Source: Asanoa iriomotensis (GTDB lineage: Bacteria; Actinomycetota; Actinomycetes; Mycobacteriales; Micromonosporaceae). Taken from it: a stretch of 35,971 bases of DNA. The notes beneath the pieces are model-generated. The model was not told where the DNA came from. It saw nothing but the letters and a program-made list of their open reading frames with translations, and did not search any database. The stretch is from contig NZ_BONC01000074.1 in the NCBI RefSeq assembly GCF_016862515.1, forward strand, positions 1 to 35,971, in the 5' to 3' direction. Shown piece by piece: positions 8,889-15,626 of this stretch (position 1 is the stretch's first letter; the number at the start of each line of letters is the position of its first letter). The position numbers were made by a program, and so were the translations under genes.

Positions 8889-10058
8889 GTGACAGAACTG
8901 GCGACGACCGGCGCGGACCTCTCGCGGCTGCGCGAGCTCAACTCGTTGAGCATCGTGCGCGCGCTGCGCGACCACCCGCCGTCCACCGTCACCGAGCTGT
9001 CGCAGCGCACCGGGCTGTCCCGCCCCGCGGTCGACGTGATCGCGCAGGGCCTGGTCACCGACGGCTGGGCGAGCGTGCTGGAGCCCGGCGCGAGCAGTGC
9101 CGTGGGCCGGCCGGCGCGTCGCTACCAGTTCCGGGCGGGCGCGGGCCACGTGCTCGGCGTCGACGTGGGCGTGCACAAGATCCTGGCGTTGCTGGCCGAC
9201 CTCGACGGCAACATCGTGCAGACGGTACGCCGGTCGGTCGCCGCGGACGCCGGGCCGGCCGCCCGTCTCGCCGAGCTCGACAAGGTCGTCAACGCGTGCG
9301 TGGCCAAGGCGGGCAAGACCCCGTCGGACATCTGGGCGGTCACGGTCGGCGTCACCGGCGCCGTCGACGCGGCCGGGCAGACCAGCTTCTTCACGCCGCT
9401 GCCGGGCTGGAAGGGCGTCAACCTGACCACCCACCTGAGCGCGCGGTTCACCTGCCCGGTCATCGTGGAGAACGACTGCAAGCTCGCGGCCCTCGCGGAA
9501 CGCTGGAAGGGCGCGGCCAGCGACGCGGACGACATCGTCTACCTGCTCGCCGGCATGCGCAACGGCGCCGGCCTCATCATCGACGGCGTCCTGCGCCGCG
9601 GCTACGGCGGCGCCGCGGGCGAGATCGGCGCCCTCAAGCAGGTGCGCTGGCTGAACGCACCCGCCCACCTGCAGAACTGCCCCGGCGTCCCCGACACGGT
9701 CAGCCCGGACGACGCGGCGGCCTGGGTCTTCACGGCGGCCCGCGACGGCAACCGCGCGGCCCGCGCGGCGGTCAACCGCTACGTCAAGGACCTGGCCGTC
9801 GGCGCGGCGGCGCTGGTCCTCACCCTGGACCCGCAGGTCGTCATCTTCGGCGGCGGCTTCTCGCGGTCCGCCGACCTGGTGCTGGACCCGCTGCGCACCG
9901 AGTTGTCACGCCTGTGCCTGCGCATGCCGGAGGTCCGCGCATCGACGCTGGGCGCGGACTCGGTCGCGCTGGGCGCCCTGAAACTGTCACTGAACGAAAT
10001 CGACGACCGCCTGTTCGGCGCGGGCCTGTCGGCTCCGGTGGCACCCCGCCGCCAGTAG
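8889..10058 (+). CDS. ROK-family transcriptional repressor
   Basis: About 389 residues. The N-terminus holds a winged helix-turn-helix (VTELSQRTGLSRPAVDVIAQ), then a ROK sugar-kinase-like domain: VLGVDVGVHKILALLADLDG, VTVGVTGAVD, VIVENDCKLAAL, GAGLIIDGVLRRGYGGAAGE and a C-terminal VIFGGGFSRS. The usual zinc motif (CxCGxxGCxE) after the GE-G segment is absent; a single Cys (LQNCPG) remains. AAAGGG at 8877-8882 touches ATG 8883 but is 6 nt before GTG 8889, so GTG is preferred. It lies behind the GH36 gene in the same orientation and probably controls the sugar operon and itself. The last about 19 codons overlap the first unit of a repeat array, so the C-terminus may be a replacement. Confidence 0.9.
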   Translation: MTELATTGADLSRLRELNSLSIVRALRDHPPSTVTELSQRTGLSRPAVDVIAQGLVTDGWASVLEPGASSAVGRPARRYQFRAGAGHVLGVDVGVHKILALLADLDGNIVQTVRRSVAADAGPAARLAELDKVVNACVAKAGKTPSDIWAVTVGVTGAVDAAGQTSFFTPLPGWKGVNLTTHLSARFTCPVIVENDCKLAALAERWKGAASDADDIVYLLAGMRNGAGLIIDGVLRRGYGGAAGEIGALKQVRWLNAPAHLQNCPGVPDTVSPDDAAAWVFTAARDGNRAARAAVNRYVKDLAVGAAALVLTLDPQVVIFGGGFSRSADLVLDPLRTELSRLCLRMPEVRASTLGADSVALGALKLSLNEIDDRLFGAGLSAPVAPRRQ

Positions 10059-10362
10059 TCTGGTGGCCGGCGACCCACCGCCGTGCCTCGCCGGTGACCT
10101 GGTCGCGCGCACCCGGTTCGTCGACGACCGCCCTGTTTCATCGCGGGCCGGCCGGCTCCGGTCGCCCCCGCCGCCCAGTAGCCAGGTGATCCACGAGCCA
10201 CCGCCGCGCCTCGCCGGCGACCTGGTCGCGGGCAATTGGTTCCTCGACCATCGCCTATTCAGCGCGGGCCTGCCGGCTCCCCTGACCCGCCGCCAGTCAC
10301 CAGATAATCCACGAACCAGCGCCCGGCTTCGGCGGTGACCAGGTCCAGGGCGCCCGGCTCCT
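10001..10362. repeat. Three-copy degenerate tandem repeat (about 120 bp each) covering a hydrolase 3' end
   Basis: Units run 10001-10121, 10122-10244 and 10245-10362, each opening CGACSAYCGCC and ending in a similar CCGGYTCST. The third unit is the true 3' end of the minus-strand hydrolase. Read on the minus strand, the middle unit still encodes a homologous tail (EPIARDQVAGEARRW, then LVDHLATG and EPAGPR) and its own TGA. The first unit encodes EPGARDQVTGEARRW with the stop lost, and it overlaps the ROK gene's last codons in antisense. Confidence 0.75.
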
Positions 10363-10909
10363 CGAAGAGGTGTGTGGCGCCCGGGATGACGCGTAGGTCC
10401 GTCGTCGCGGTCATCTTCGCGCGGGCCTGTTCGTTGAGGTCCAGCACGCGGGTGTCGTTCTGCCCCACGATCAGCAATGTCGGCGCGCGGACCCGCGCCA
10501 GAGCAGGCCCGGCCAGGTCGGGGCGGCCGCCGCGGGAGACCACCGCGCGGACCTCGGCGGGGCGCTCGGCCGCGGCGACCAGCGCGGCGGCGGCCCCGGT
10601 GCTGGCGCCGAACAGGCCGACCGGCACGCCGGTGTGTTGGCCCAGCCAGTCGACGATGCCCACCATGCGGTCGGTGAGCAGGTCGATGTCGAACCGGGTG
10701 TCGACCCGATCCTCCTCGGCGGTGAGCAGGTCGGCCAGCACCGTGCCCAAGCGGCGCTCGCCCAGGCCTGCCGCGACCGCCCGGTTGCGTGGGCTGTGCC
10801 GGGAGCTGCCGCTGCCGTGCGCGAACGCCACGACGCCGATCGGGTCCGCCGGCAGGGTTACGTCCGCGTCCAGCGTGACGCCGGCGGTCGGGATCCGAAT
10901 GGTCCCCAT
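10259..10909 (-). CDS. Dienelactone-hydrolase-like alpha/beta hydrolase
   Basis: 216 residues, with an alpha/beta-hydrolase core. GVVAFAHGSGSSRHSPRN forms the oxyanion region, GLFGASTGAAAAL carries the nucleophile Ser (GxSxG), LLIVGQNDTRV the acidic residue and VIPGATHLFEEPGAL the catalytic His. The length fits the small DLH-type hydrolases that actinomycetes often keep beside phosphoribosyltransferases or stress genes; no such partner is present here. It has no signal peptide, so it is cytoplasmic. Its last 35 codons are copied twice just downstream in a tandem array. A nested palindrome lies 47 bp before its ATG and may control it. Substrate unknown. Confidence 0.85.
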   Translation of the reverse strand: MGTIRIPTAGVTLDADVTLPADPIGVVAFAHGSGSSRHSPRNRAVAAGLGERRLGTVLADLLTAEEDRVDTRFDIDLLTDRMVGIVDWLGQHTGVPVGLFGASTGAAAALVAAAERPAEVRAVVSRGGRPDLAGPALARVRAPTLLIVGQNDTRVLDLNEQARAKMTATTDLRVIPGATHLFEEPGALDLVTAEAGRWFVDYLVTGGGSGEPAGPR

Positions 10910-10955
10910 GCCCGCCGACTACCCCACGTGCACTGTCTCAACCACTAACCAGGTC

Positions 10956-11004
10956 TTTGGAAGGTCCTTTGCAATCAGAATCCAATTGCACGGAACCTTC
11001 CAAA
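10956..11004. promoter_or_regulatory. Nested perfect palindrome upstream of the hydrolase gene
   Basis: TTTGGAAGGT (10956-10965) pairs with ACCTTCCAAA (10995-11004). Inside it TGCAAT (10970-10975) pairs with ATTGCA (10985-10990) around 9 nt, with a symmetric 4/4-nt internal mismatch. This AT-rich 49-nt element sits 47 bp before the hydrolase start on the minus strand. It could be a dimer-binding operator or an RNA hairpin. Confidence 0.55.
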
Positions 11005-11179
11005 CAACCCCGAAAACCGGCGGAGCGCGCGTGCGCCGCGGCCCAACGGCAACGTGTTGGCATTGGCCGGGCTCGAAGCGGTGGGCGCCCCTCCGCGCGG
11101 CGGGTCCCTGCGCCTCGCCACCGACCTGCGGCACCCGCACCCTGTCCCCCGCACCACAGCCCGTGCCGGGCGCCGGGCG

Positions 11180-11299
11180 GCTCACCAGCGCAGCCGGCAA
11201 TGCGCTCGGCATCACGGTGAGGCTGACGTCGAACTCGGTCTGGAGCGCGGTCAGGTCGAGGATGGCGCCCTCGGGAAGCTGGCCGGTGACGATCCGGCC
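11180..11299 (-). pseudogene. Remnant of a GntR/FadR-type transcriptional regulator
   Basis: Directly after the DUF2306 stop and in the same frame, the minus strand encodes GRIVTGQLPEGAILDLTAL followed by QTEFDVSLTVMPSALPA. This strongly resembles the winged-helix start of FadR-type GntR regulators (RIVTGxLPPGxxLDLxAL, then EFGVSxTVVREALR). No start codon of its own is seen. After about 40 codons the similarity stops and no effector domain follows, so I read it as a gene relic. The 11005-11179 stretch beyond holds nothing I recognise. Confidence 0.55.
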
Positions 11300-12025
11300 T
11301 CACGGAACCGACGGGACTGACCCCGGCGCGACTCGCGCTCGCGGGCCGGCGGCTGCTCGACGGCGCCGGATGATCCACTCGGCGACGACGACGTTGATCA
11401 GCCAGCCGGCGGTCAAGGTTGCGGTCCGTCCGGTCGTGGTGAGCGGGCCGACCGCGGCGAGCCAGGCCGCGTTCGTGAACGCCTGGGTGCCGGCGCCCAT
11501 CGCGATCGCGTACCCGCGGATCATCCAGGCGCGGTGGCGAGCGAATTCGCGTCGCCGCACGGCGACGAAGCCGCGGACCAGCGCCGCGCCCATCCAGGCC
11601 ACCACGACCACGCGGATGACGACCAACGCCCCGGAGTCGTGGGTGCCGGGCGGCAGGAACAGCGTCAGCCATAGGCCGCTGAGCGCGGCGGTGAGTCCAC
11701 AAGGGACGAGAATCCGGCCCGCGGCGCGGTGCCAACCCCGATTGCGGCGGCGGAACCGGGGCGCGAACTGGAACGCGCCGAGGATGCTGAAGACGGTCAC
11801 GCTGACGATGTGCAGAGCCAGTGCCACGGGAGCGGAGGTGACCCGGTCGCTGTCCGCGATCGTCGCCGGGCCGCCGGCCAGTTCGGCGAGGCGCAGGCTG
11901 CCGGCCGCCACCGGGACGGCGGCGAGCAGGACCAGGCCGGTGGGGATGAGCCAGTTCGAGGACTTCACCCTTTCGATGGTCGCGGCGCGGGCGGTCGGAG
12001 CCATCGGAACGGGGGCCGGTGTCAT
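11300..12025 (-). CDS. DUF2306 family membrane protein
   Basis: 241 residues from ATG 12025, with about six hydrophobic segments (WLIPTGLVLLAAVPVAAGSL, ALHIVSVTVFSILGAFQFAP, WMGAALVRGFVAV, WLINVVVAEWIIR). Family marks are the His in ALHIVSVTVF, RFRRRNRGWHRAAGRI and RREFARHRAWMIRGYAIAMG. DUF2306 proteins are integral membrane proteins of unknown function. The frame is open further upstream to 12343, but that would run through the divergent kinase gene, so ATG 12025 is taken. It is divergent from the two-component pair starting at 12102, and the 76-bp gap must hold both promoters, so it may be a target of that pair. Confidence 0.82.
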   Translation of the reverse strand: MTPAPVPMAPTARAATIERVKSSNWLIPTGLVLLAAVPVAAGSLRLAELAGGPATIADSDRVTSAPVALALHIVSVTVFSILGAFQFAPRFRRRNRGWHRAAGRILVPCGLTAALSGLWLTLFLPPGTHDSGALVVIRVVVVAWMGAALVRGFVAVRRREFARHRAWMIRGYAIAMGAGTQAFTNAAWLAAVGPLTTTGRTATLTAGWLINVVVAEWIIRRRRAAAGPRARVAPGSVPSVP

Positions 12026-12089
12026 ACCGATCAAAGGTCTGGGACGCAGCCCGTACTTTGAGCTAATCCGCTGCGCGGTGCGGCGTGCG

Positions 12090-12095
12090 TACCAT
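12090..12095 (+). promoter_or_regulatory. Leaderless -10 box of the sensor kinase gene
   Basis: TACCAT ends 6 nt before GTG 12102, the TANNNT-N6-RTG layout of leaderless actinomycete transcripts. I see no good -35. Confidence 0.45.
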
Positions 12096-12101
12096 CTGAT
12101 C

Positions 12102-13205
12102 GTGCGCGATCTATGGGCGTGGCCCCGCGTCCCGGACCCGCCGCCGCGGGGCTGGCGGGACTGGCTGCTCGTCGGCCTGGTCGTGACGGCCGTCGTGCTC
12201 GAAGGGCTGCTCGCCGACGACCGGTCGGTGATCGTGGTGGTCACCGCTGCCGCGCTGGCGCCGGCCCTGCTGTGGCGCCGGTCCCGGCCGCTGCTCATGG
12301 TCGCGATCGTGTTCACGACGACCACCGTCGTGCCGGTGCTCATGGGCCACGAGTTCTACCTTTTCGCCGCCGCCTACGTGCTGATCTTCCCGTACGCGTT
12401 GTTCCGCTGGGACTCCGGCCGGGCGGCACTGGCCGGCGTCGCGGTGGTGCTGGCCAAGATCGGCGTGACGGCAGCCGCCGGGCAGCTCAGCTTCACCGAC
12501 GCCGTACTCGGTGTCGTGGTGATGTTCGCCGAATTCGCGCTCGCCGCCGCCTTCCGCTACCGGGCCCTGCTCTGGGTGCGCGGGCTCGACGAGGCCAAGC
12601 TGCGCGAGCGGGAGCGGCTCGCCCGCGACCTGCACGACACGGTCGCGCACCACGTGTCGGCGATGGCGATCCGGGCGCAGGCGGGCATCGCGACGGCCGC
12701 CACGCGACCGGAGGCAGCGGTCGAGGCCCTCGAGGTGATCGAGGGCGAGGCGACCCGCGCGCTGGCGGAGATGCGCACGATGGTGCACGGCCTGCGCCAC
12801 GCCCAGCCGGCGGCGCTGGCGCCGAGCCCCGGGATTCCCGATCTCGCCCGGCTGGCCGGCGGGCCTCAGCCCGGGCCGGTGGTCGACGTGGAGTTGCGCG
12901 GCGACCTCGACGGCATCCCGTCGACGATCGGCACCGCGATCTACCGGCTGGCGCAGGAGTCGGTGACCAATGCCCGCCGGCACGCCCGCCACGCGAGCCG
13001 CATCGAGGTGCGGGTCAGTGCCGACGCGGACGCGGTGCGCCTGCGGGTGAGCGACGACGGCACGCCCCAACCAACCGGCGACGCCGGCTTCGGGATCGTC
13101 GGGATGACCGAGCGGGCGGGGCTGCTCGGCGGCACGCTCGAGGCGGGACCCAACGCCGACCGAGGCTGGACGGTGGCCGTGGCACTGCCGAGGTCCGGAG
13201 CCTGA
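12102..13205 (+). CDS. NarL-type sensor histidine kinase
   Basis: 367 residues from GTG 12102. About four or five membrane helices lie between residues 21 and 153 (WLLVGLVVTAVVLEGLLA; LLMVAIVFTTTTVVPVLMGH; FYLFAAAYVLIFPYAL). A short linker leads to a HisKA_3 domain, LRERERLARDLHDTVAHHVS, with phospho-acceptor His178, and then a HATPase: IYRLAQESVTNARRHA and the G box GFGIVGMTERAGLLGGTL. It has no extracytoplasmic sensor domain, so it likely senses a membrane or cell-envelope signal. Its TGA overlaps the regulator's ATG, so the two are translationally coupled. The upstream in-frame extension to 10335 is antisense to other genes and is rejected. Confidence 0.92.
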   Translation: MRDLWAWPRVPDPPPRGWRDWLLVGLVVTAVVLEGLLADDRSVIVVVTAAALAPALLWRRSRPLLMVAIVFTTTTVVPVLMGHEFYLFAAAYVLIFPYALFRWDSGRAALAGVAVVLAKIGVTAAAGQLSFTDAVLGVVVMFAEFALAAAFRYRALLWVRGLDEAKLRERERLARDLHDTVAHHVSAMAIRAQAGIATAATRPEAAVEALEVIEGEATRALAEMRTMVHGLRHAQPAALAPSPGIPDLARLAGGPQPGPVVDVELRGDLDGIPSTIGTAIYRLAQESVTNARRHARHASRIEVRVSADADAVRLRVSDDGTPQPTGDAGFGIVGMTERAGLLGGTLEAGPNADRGWTVAVALPRSGA

Positions 13206-13864
13206 TGGCCACCAGCGTGGTCGTCGCGGACGACCAGGAGATCGTCCGCACGGGGTTGACCATGATCCTCAACGCCCAGCCGGACATCGAGGTCGTGGGC
13301 GAGGCCGCGGACGGCGACCAGGCCGTCGAGCTGGCCCGCCGCCTGCGCCCTGACGTGTGCCTGTTCGACATCCGCATGCCGGTCCTCGACGGCATCGAGG
13401 CCACGCGCCGCCTCGCCGGTCCGGACGTCGCGGACCCGCTCGCGGTCGTCGTCATCACGACCTTCGACCTCGACGAGTACGTGTACGCGGCGCTGCGCGC
13501 GGGCGCCCGCGGGTTCCTGCTCAAGGACGCCGGCACAGCGCTGCTCACTCAGGCCGTGCACGCGGCGGCACGCGGTGACGCGCTGATCGCGCCGAGCGTC
13601 ACCACCCGGCTGCTGCGGGCATTCGCGGACGCCGCGCCGTCGGCACCGGCCCCGCAGCCGGTCGACCCGCTCACCGACCGGGAGGAGGAGGTGCTCGTGC
13701 TGGTGGCCCGCGGCCGCACGAACACCGAGATCGCAGCCGAGCTCTACATCAGCCTCAGCACGGTCAAGACCCACATCACGAGCCTGATGGGCAAGCTCGG
13801 TGTCCGGAACCGGGTCGAGATCGCGATCTGGGCGTACGACACGGGGCGCGTGCGAAAACGCTAG
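13205..13864 (+). CDS. NarL/LuxR-family response regulator
   Basis: 219 residues. The receiver domain (about 4-120) has the acidic pair in VVVADDQE, phospho-acceptor Asp55 (CLFDIRMP), Thr in VVITTFD and Lys in FLLKDAG. The LuxR helix-turn-helix (about 150-212) reads LTDREEEVLVLVARGRTNTE and ELYISLSTVKTHI. The start overlaps the kinase stop by one base (TGATG). It would be phosphorylated by the kinase at 12102. Candidate targets are the divergent DUF2306 gene and its own promoter. Confidence 0.94.
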   Translation: MATSVVVADDQEIVRTGLTMILNAQPDIEVVGEAADGDQAVELARRLRPDVCLFDIRMPVLDGIEATRRLAGPDVADPLAVVVITTFDLDEYVYAALRAGARGFLLKDAGTALLTQAVHAAARGDALIAPSVTTRLLRAFADAAPSAPAPQPVDPLTDREEEVLVLVARGRTNTEIAAELYISLSTVKTHITSLMGKLGVRNRVEIAIWAYDTGRVRKR

Positions 13865-14027
13865 GGGCTTGCGGGTCACCGCGGCGTGCCCGTCGAGCGC
13901 CGCCTCGGTGGGGTCGGGCTCACAGCGCCAGCTGATCGCAGGCACGAACTGCGATCTCGTGGGTGTTCTCGGCAGTGTCCTTGCGGTTCCACATCCGCGC
14001 GCTGTGCGGCACGCTGGTGTCCGGCAC
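13865..14027 (-). pseudogene. Remnant of a SAM-dependent methyltransferase (DUF574/Methyltransf_19 type), centre deleted
   Basis: From GTG 14027 the minus strand encodes VPDTSVPHSARMWN, the hallmark start of DUF574-type methyltransferases (DTSVPHSARxWNYWLGGKDN), followed by RKDTAEN and a stop at 13920-13922. In another frame at 13865-13936 it encodes SWRCEPDPTEAALDG and HAAVTRKP, close to the usual C-terminal end of that family (WRPDP, then AxVxRKP). Intact members are about 270 residues, so most of the core has been deleted and the frame is broken. Confidence 0.55.
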
Positions 14028-14044
14028 GGGAACGTCTTTGGTCG

Positions 14045-15088
14045 TTATGGGCGTGCCGGGTCGCGCGGATTGTTGCGGCTGACGATCAGCGGATCGACCG
14101 GCGTCAGCGGAAACTGCGGCAGTTCGCGCTCGCGCACGCCGAAGGAGGCCGCGAGCACTTCCCGGGTGAACGCCGACGCGGTGGCGCGGTAGCCGATGTC
14201 GGCCGGCATCGGCTGGTCGAAGAAGATCAGGAAGTGGAAGCCGTCCTCACCCAGCGTCTCGATGTGGTGCGGGTACGCGCGTGGCACGAAGTAGGCCTGG
14301 CCCGGTGAAAGCTCGTATTCCGCGAGACTGCCGTCCGGCGAGAGCACCCGCATCCTCGCGTGTCCACGGTGGACGTAGCCGAGCTCAGCAGTGACCGGAT
14401 GCCAGTGCGGCTCGCGCATGCCGTCGTCGCGCACGGCCAGCGAGTACATCGACAGGTCCTCCAACGCCGCCCAGTACTGCTTGCGGGCCAGCTTCGCCCA
14501 GCCGTACTCGTAGGACAGCGGCGCGACCTGGCCCTCCGCGTCGAACAGTCGGGCATTCGGCAGGCCGGCGGTGTCGGGAATCCGTGGCCGGCCCGCACGG
14601 CGCACGATCTGCGACGAGTGGTGCCGGTCGAAGGCGTCGAAGGCCGAGGACGGCAGGTCGTACGTGTTGCCGAGCACCGCGTTGGTCATCGCGCTGAAGC
14701 TGTCCTGCAGCGAGAAGTGCTCGGGCCGGTCTGTGCGCAGCGCCGCGATGATCTCGGCCTCGCCCTCGCCGACGTTCTCGATGTGGTAGACGGCGCCTGA
14801 CTCGACGTGGTACATCTGCCCGGTCCGCACGACGAACGTCGAGAAGGTGTCGCCGTTGCCGAGCGTCGAGACAAGCACGGTCCCCTTGGACACGTACGCG
14901 ATCTGGTTGGCGTTGACGTTCCACTGTGGCTCGCGGATCGCGCCCTCGGCCAGCGATATCCGCTTGATGGACATGCCCGACAGGATCGGCAGTGATCCCG
15001 CGTCAAGTTGCCTGATGCTGCCGAAGTCGTTCTCGAACACCTGGTCGCCGTCGACGAGCGAGCCGACATAGGATTGCTGGCCGGGCAT
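14045..15088 (-). CDS. Bicupin protein, oxalate-decarboxylase-like
   Basis: 347 residues with two cupin barrels. The C-terminal one has a full metal site (REPHWHPVTAELGYVHRG with His228, His230 and Glu235, and a later His in VPRAYPHHIE). The N-terminal one lacks it: the matching stretch is REPQWNVNANQIAYVSKG, without the two His or Glu. Oxalate decarboxylases and related bicupins normally bind Mn in both domains, so this is probably a one-site relative with unclear activity (dioxygenase, isomerase or decarboxylase). ATG 15088 is 7 nt behind a TAGGCT box. It is convergent with the two-component genes and divergent from the small membrane protein. No signal peptide, so cytoplasmic. Confidence 0.82.
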   Translation of the reverse strand: MPGQQSYVGSLVDGDQVFENDFGSIRQLDAGSLPILSGMSIKRISLAEGAIREPQWNVNANQIAYVSKGTVLVSTLGNGDTFSTFVVRTGQMYHVESGAVYHIENVGEGEAEIIAALRTDRPEHFSLQDSFSAMTNAVLGNTYDLPSSAFDAFDRHHSSQIVRRAGRPRIPDTAGLPNARLFDAEGQVAPLSYEYGWAKLARKQYWAALEDLSMYSLAVRDDGMREPHWHPVTAELGYVHRGHARMRVLSPDGSLAEYELSPGQAYFVPRAYPHHIETLGEDGFHFLIFFDQPMPADIGYRATASAFTREVLAASFGVRERELPQFPLTPVDPLIVSRNNPRDPARP

Positions 15089-15095
15089 GACTCCC

Positions 15096-15101
15096 AGCCT
15101 A
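15096..15101 (-). promoter_or_regulatory. Leaderless -10 box of the bicupin gene
   Basis: On the minus strand TAGGCT lies 7 nt before ATG 15088, and there is no SD. A leaderless transcript is likely. Confidence 0.4.
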
Positions 15102-15188
15102 GCCAGCGCGTCCGGCCGTCGCGGTGAAATCGCGGACACTGTGGACCGACATGAATCGCTTTCGGACGGTCGGCGGCGACCCGCGGTG

Positions 15189-15194
15189 TACGGT
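15189..15194 (+). promoter_or_regulatory. Leaderless -10 box of the small membrane protein gene
   Basis: TACGGT lies 6 nt before ATG 15201 with no ribosome site between. This supports 15201 rather than upstream in-frame starts. Confidence 0.45.
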
Positions 15195-15200
15195 CACCGC

Positions 15201-15506
15201 ATGCGCGTTCCGACCGCCGCGATCACCGCGGGATCCCTCATCGGCGGGTGGCAGGTCGCCCGTCAGACCGGCAACCGACAGCTCGGCGGCGTGGTCCTGG
15301 CGGCCGGCGGCGTGCTGGCCGGCCGGGAGTGGGCCCGGCGGACGAGCCCGGCCGTGACCGGGGCACTGGTGGCGACCTACCTCGGCGCCTTCGGCCTGTC
15401 GCACCCGCTGGCCAAGCGCATCGGTTCCTGGCCGGCGGTGCTCGCGGTCTCGGCGGTGACCGCCGCGGTCTCCTACGCCGCCGCGGATCGCCGCCCGCCG
15501 CGCTGA
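15201..15506 (+). CDS. Small integral membrane protein of unknown function
   Basis: 101 residues, mostly hydrophobic, with about three or four helices: AAITAGSLIGGW, LGGVVLAAGGVLAG, VTGALVATYLGAFGLSHPLA and WPAVLAVSAVTAAVSYAAA. The ends are Arg-rich (ADRRPPR). I do not recognise a named family. The start is fixed by a leaderless promoter. It is followed by a palindrome and then the zinc operon control region, so it may be cotranscribed only by readthrough. Confidence 0.7.
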   Translation: MRVPTAAITAGSLIGGWQVARQTGNRQLGGVVLAAGGVLAGREWARRTSPAVTGALVATYLGAFGLSHPLAKRIGSWPAVLAVSAVTAAVSYAAADRRPPR

Positions 15507-15526
15507 GCATGCACGCATGCGTATGC
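15507..15526. repeat. Near-perfect 20-bp palindrome between the membrane protein and the zinc operon
   Basis: GCATGCACGCATGCGTATGC directly follows the stop codon. Its centre ACGCATGCGT (15513-15522) is a perfect palindrome, with GCAT and ATGC at the outer ends. It could be an operator or a weak terminator stem; it has no U tract. Confidence 0.4.
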
Positions 15527-15537
15527 GACAACCATAA

Positions 15538-15610
15538 TGGAAATCACTTTCATGTGTCTTGTGCGGGGCGGAGGCGTCGCCTAGCGTCCCGGGAATGAAC
15601 ATCATTTCCA
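15538..15610 (+). promoter_or_regulatory. Zinc operon promoter flanked by two Zur-like boxes
   Basis: Box 1 TGGAAATCACTTTCA (15538-15552) and box 2 TGAACATCATTTCCA (15596-15610) both fit the 7-1-7 inverted repeat of actinobacterial Zur sites (TGAAAATNATTTTCA-like). Between them TTGTGC (15559-15564) and TAGCGT (15582-15587) are 17 nt apart and form a plausible promoter with a transcript start near 15594. Box 2 would then cover +1 and beyond, a typical repressor position. Zinc-replete repression by Zur is inferred. Confidence 0.68.
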
Positions 15611-15626
15611 TTAAGCGAATGCTCCC

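Noticed and set aside
9987-10235. 82-codon minus-strand frame with internal repeats
   Set aside because: It is the wrong frame of the repeat array. The frame that matches the hydrolase C-terminus is a different one.
10335-12101. Long N-terminal extension of the sensor kinase frame
   Set aside because: The extension is antisense to the hydrolase and DUF2306 genes and has no family similarity. GTG 12102 with its TACCAT box is the sensible start.
13920-14027. 35-codon frame as a real small protein
   Set aside because: Its start matches the N-terminus of a known methyltransferase family and the matching C-terminus follows in another frame, so a relic explains it better.
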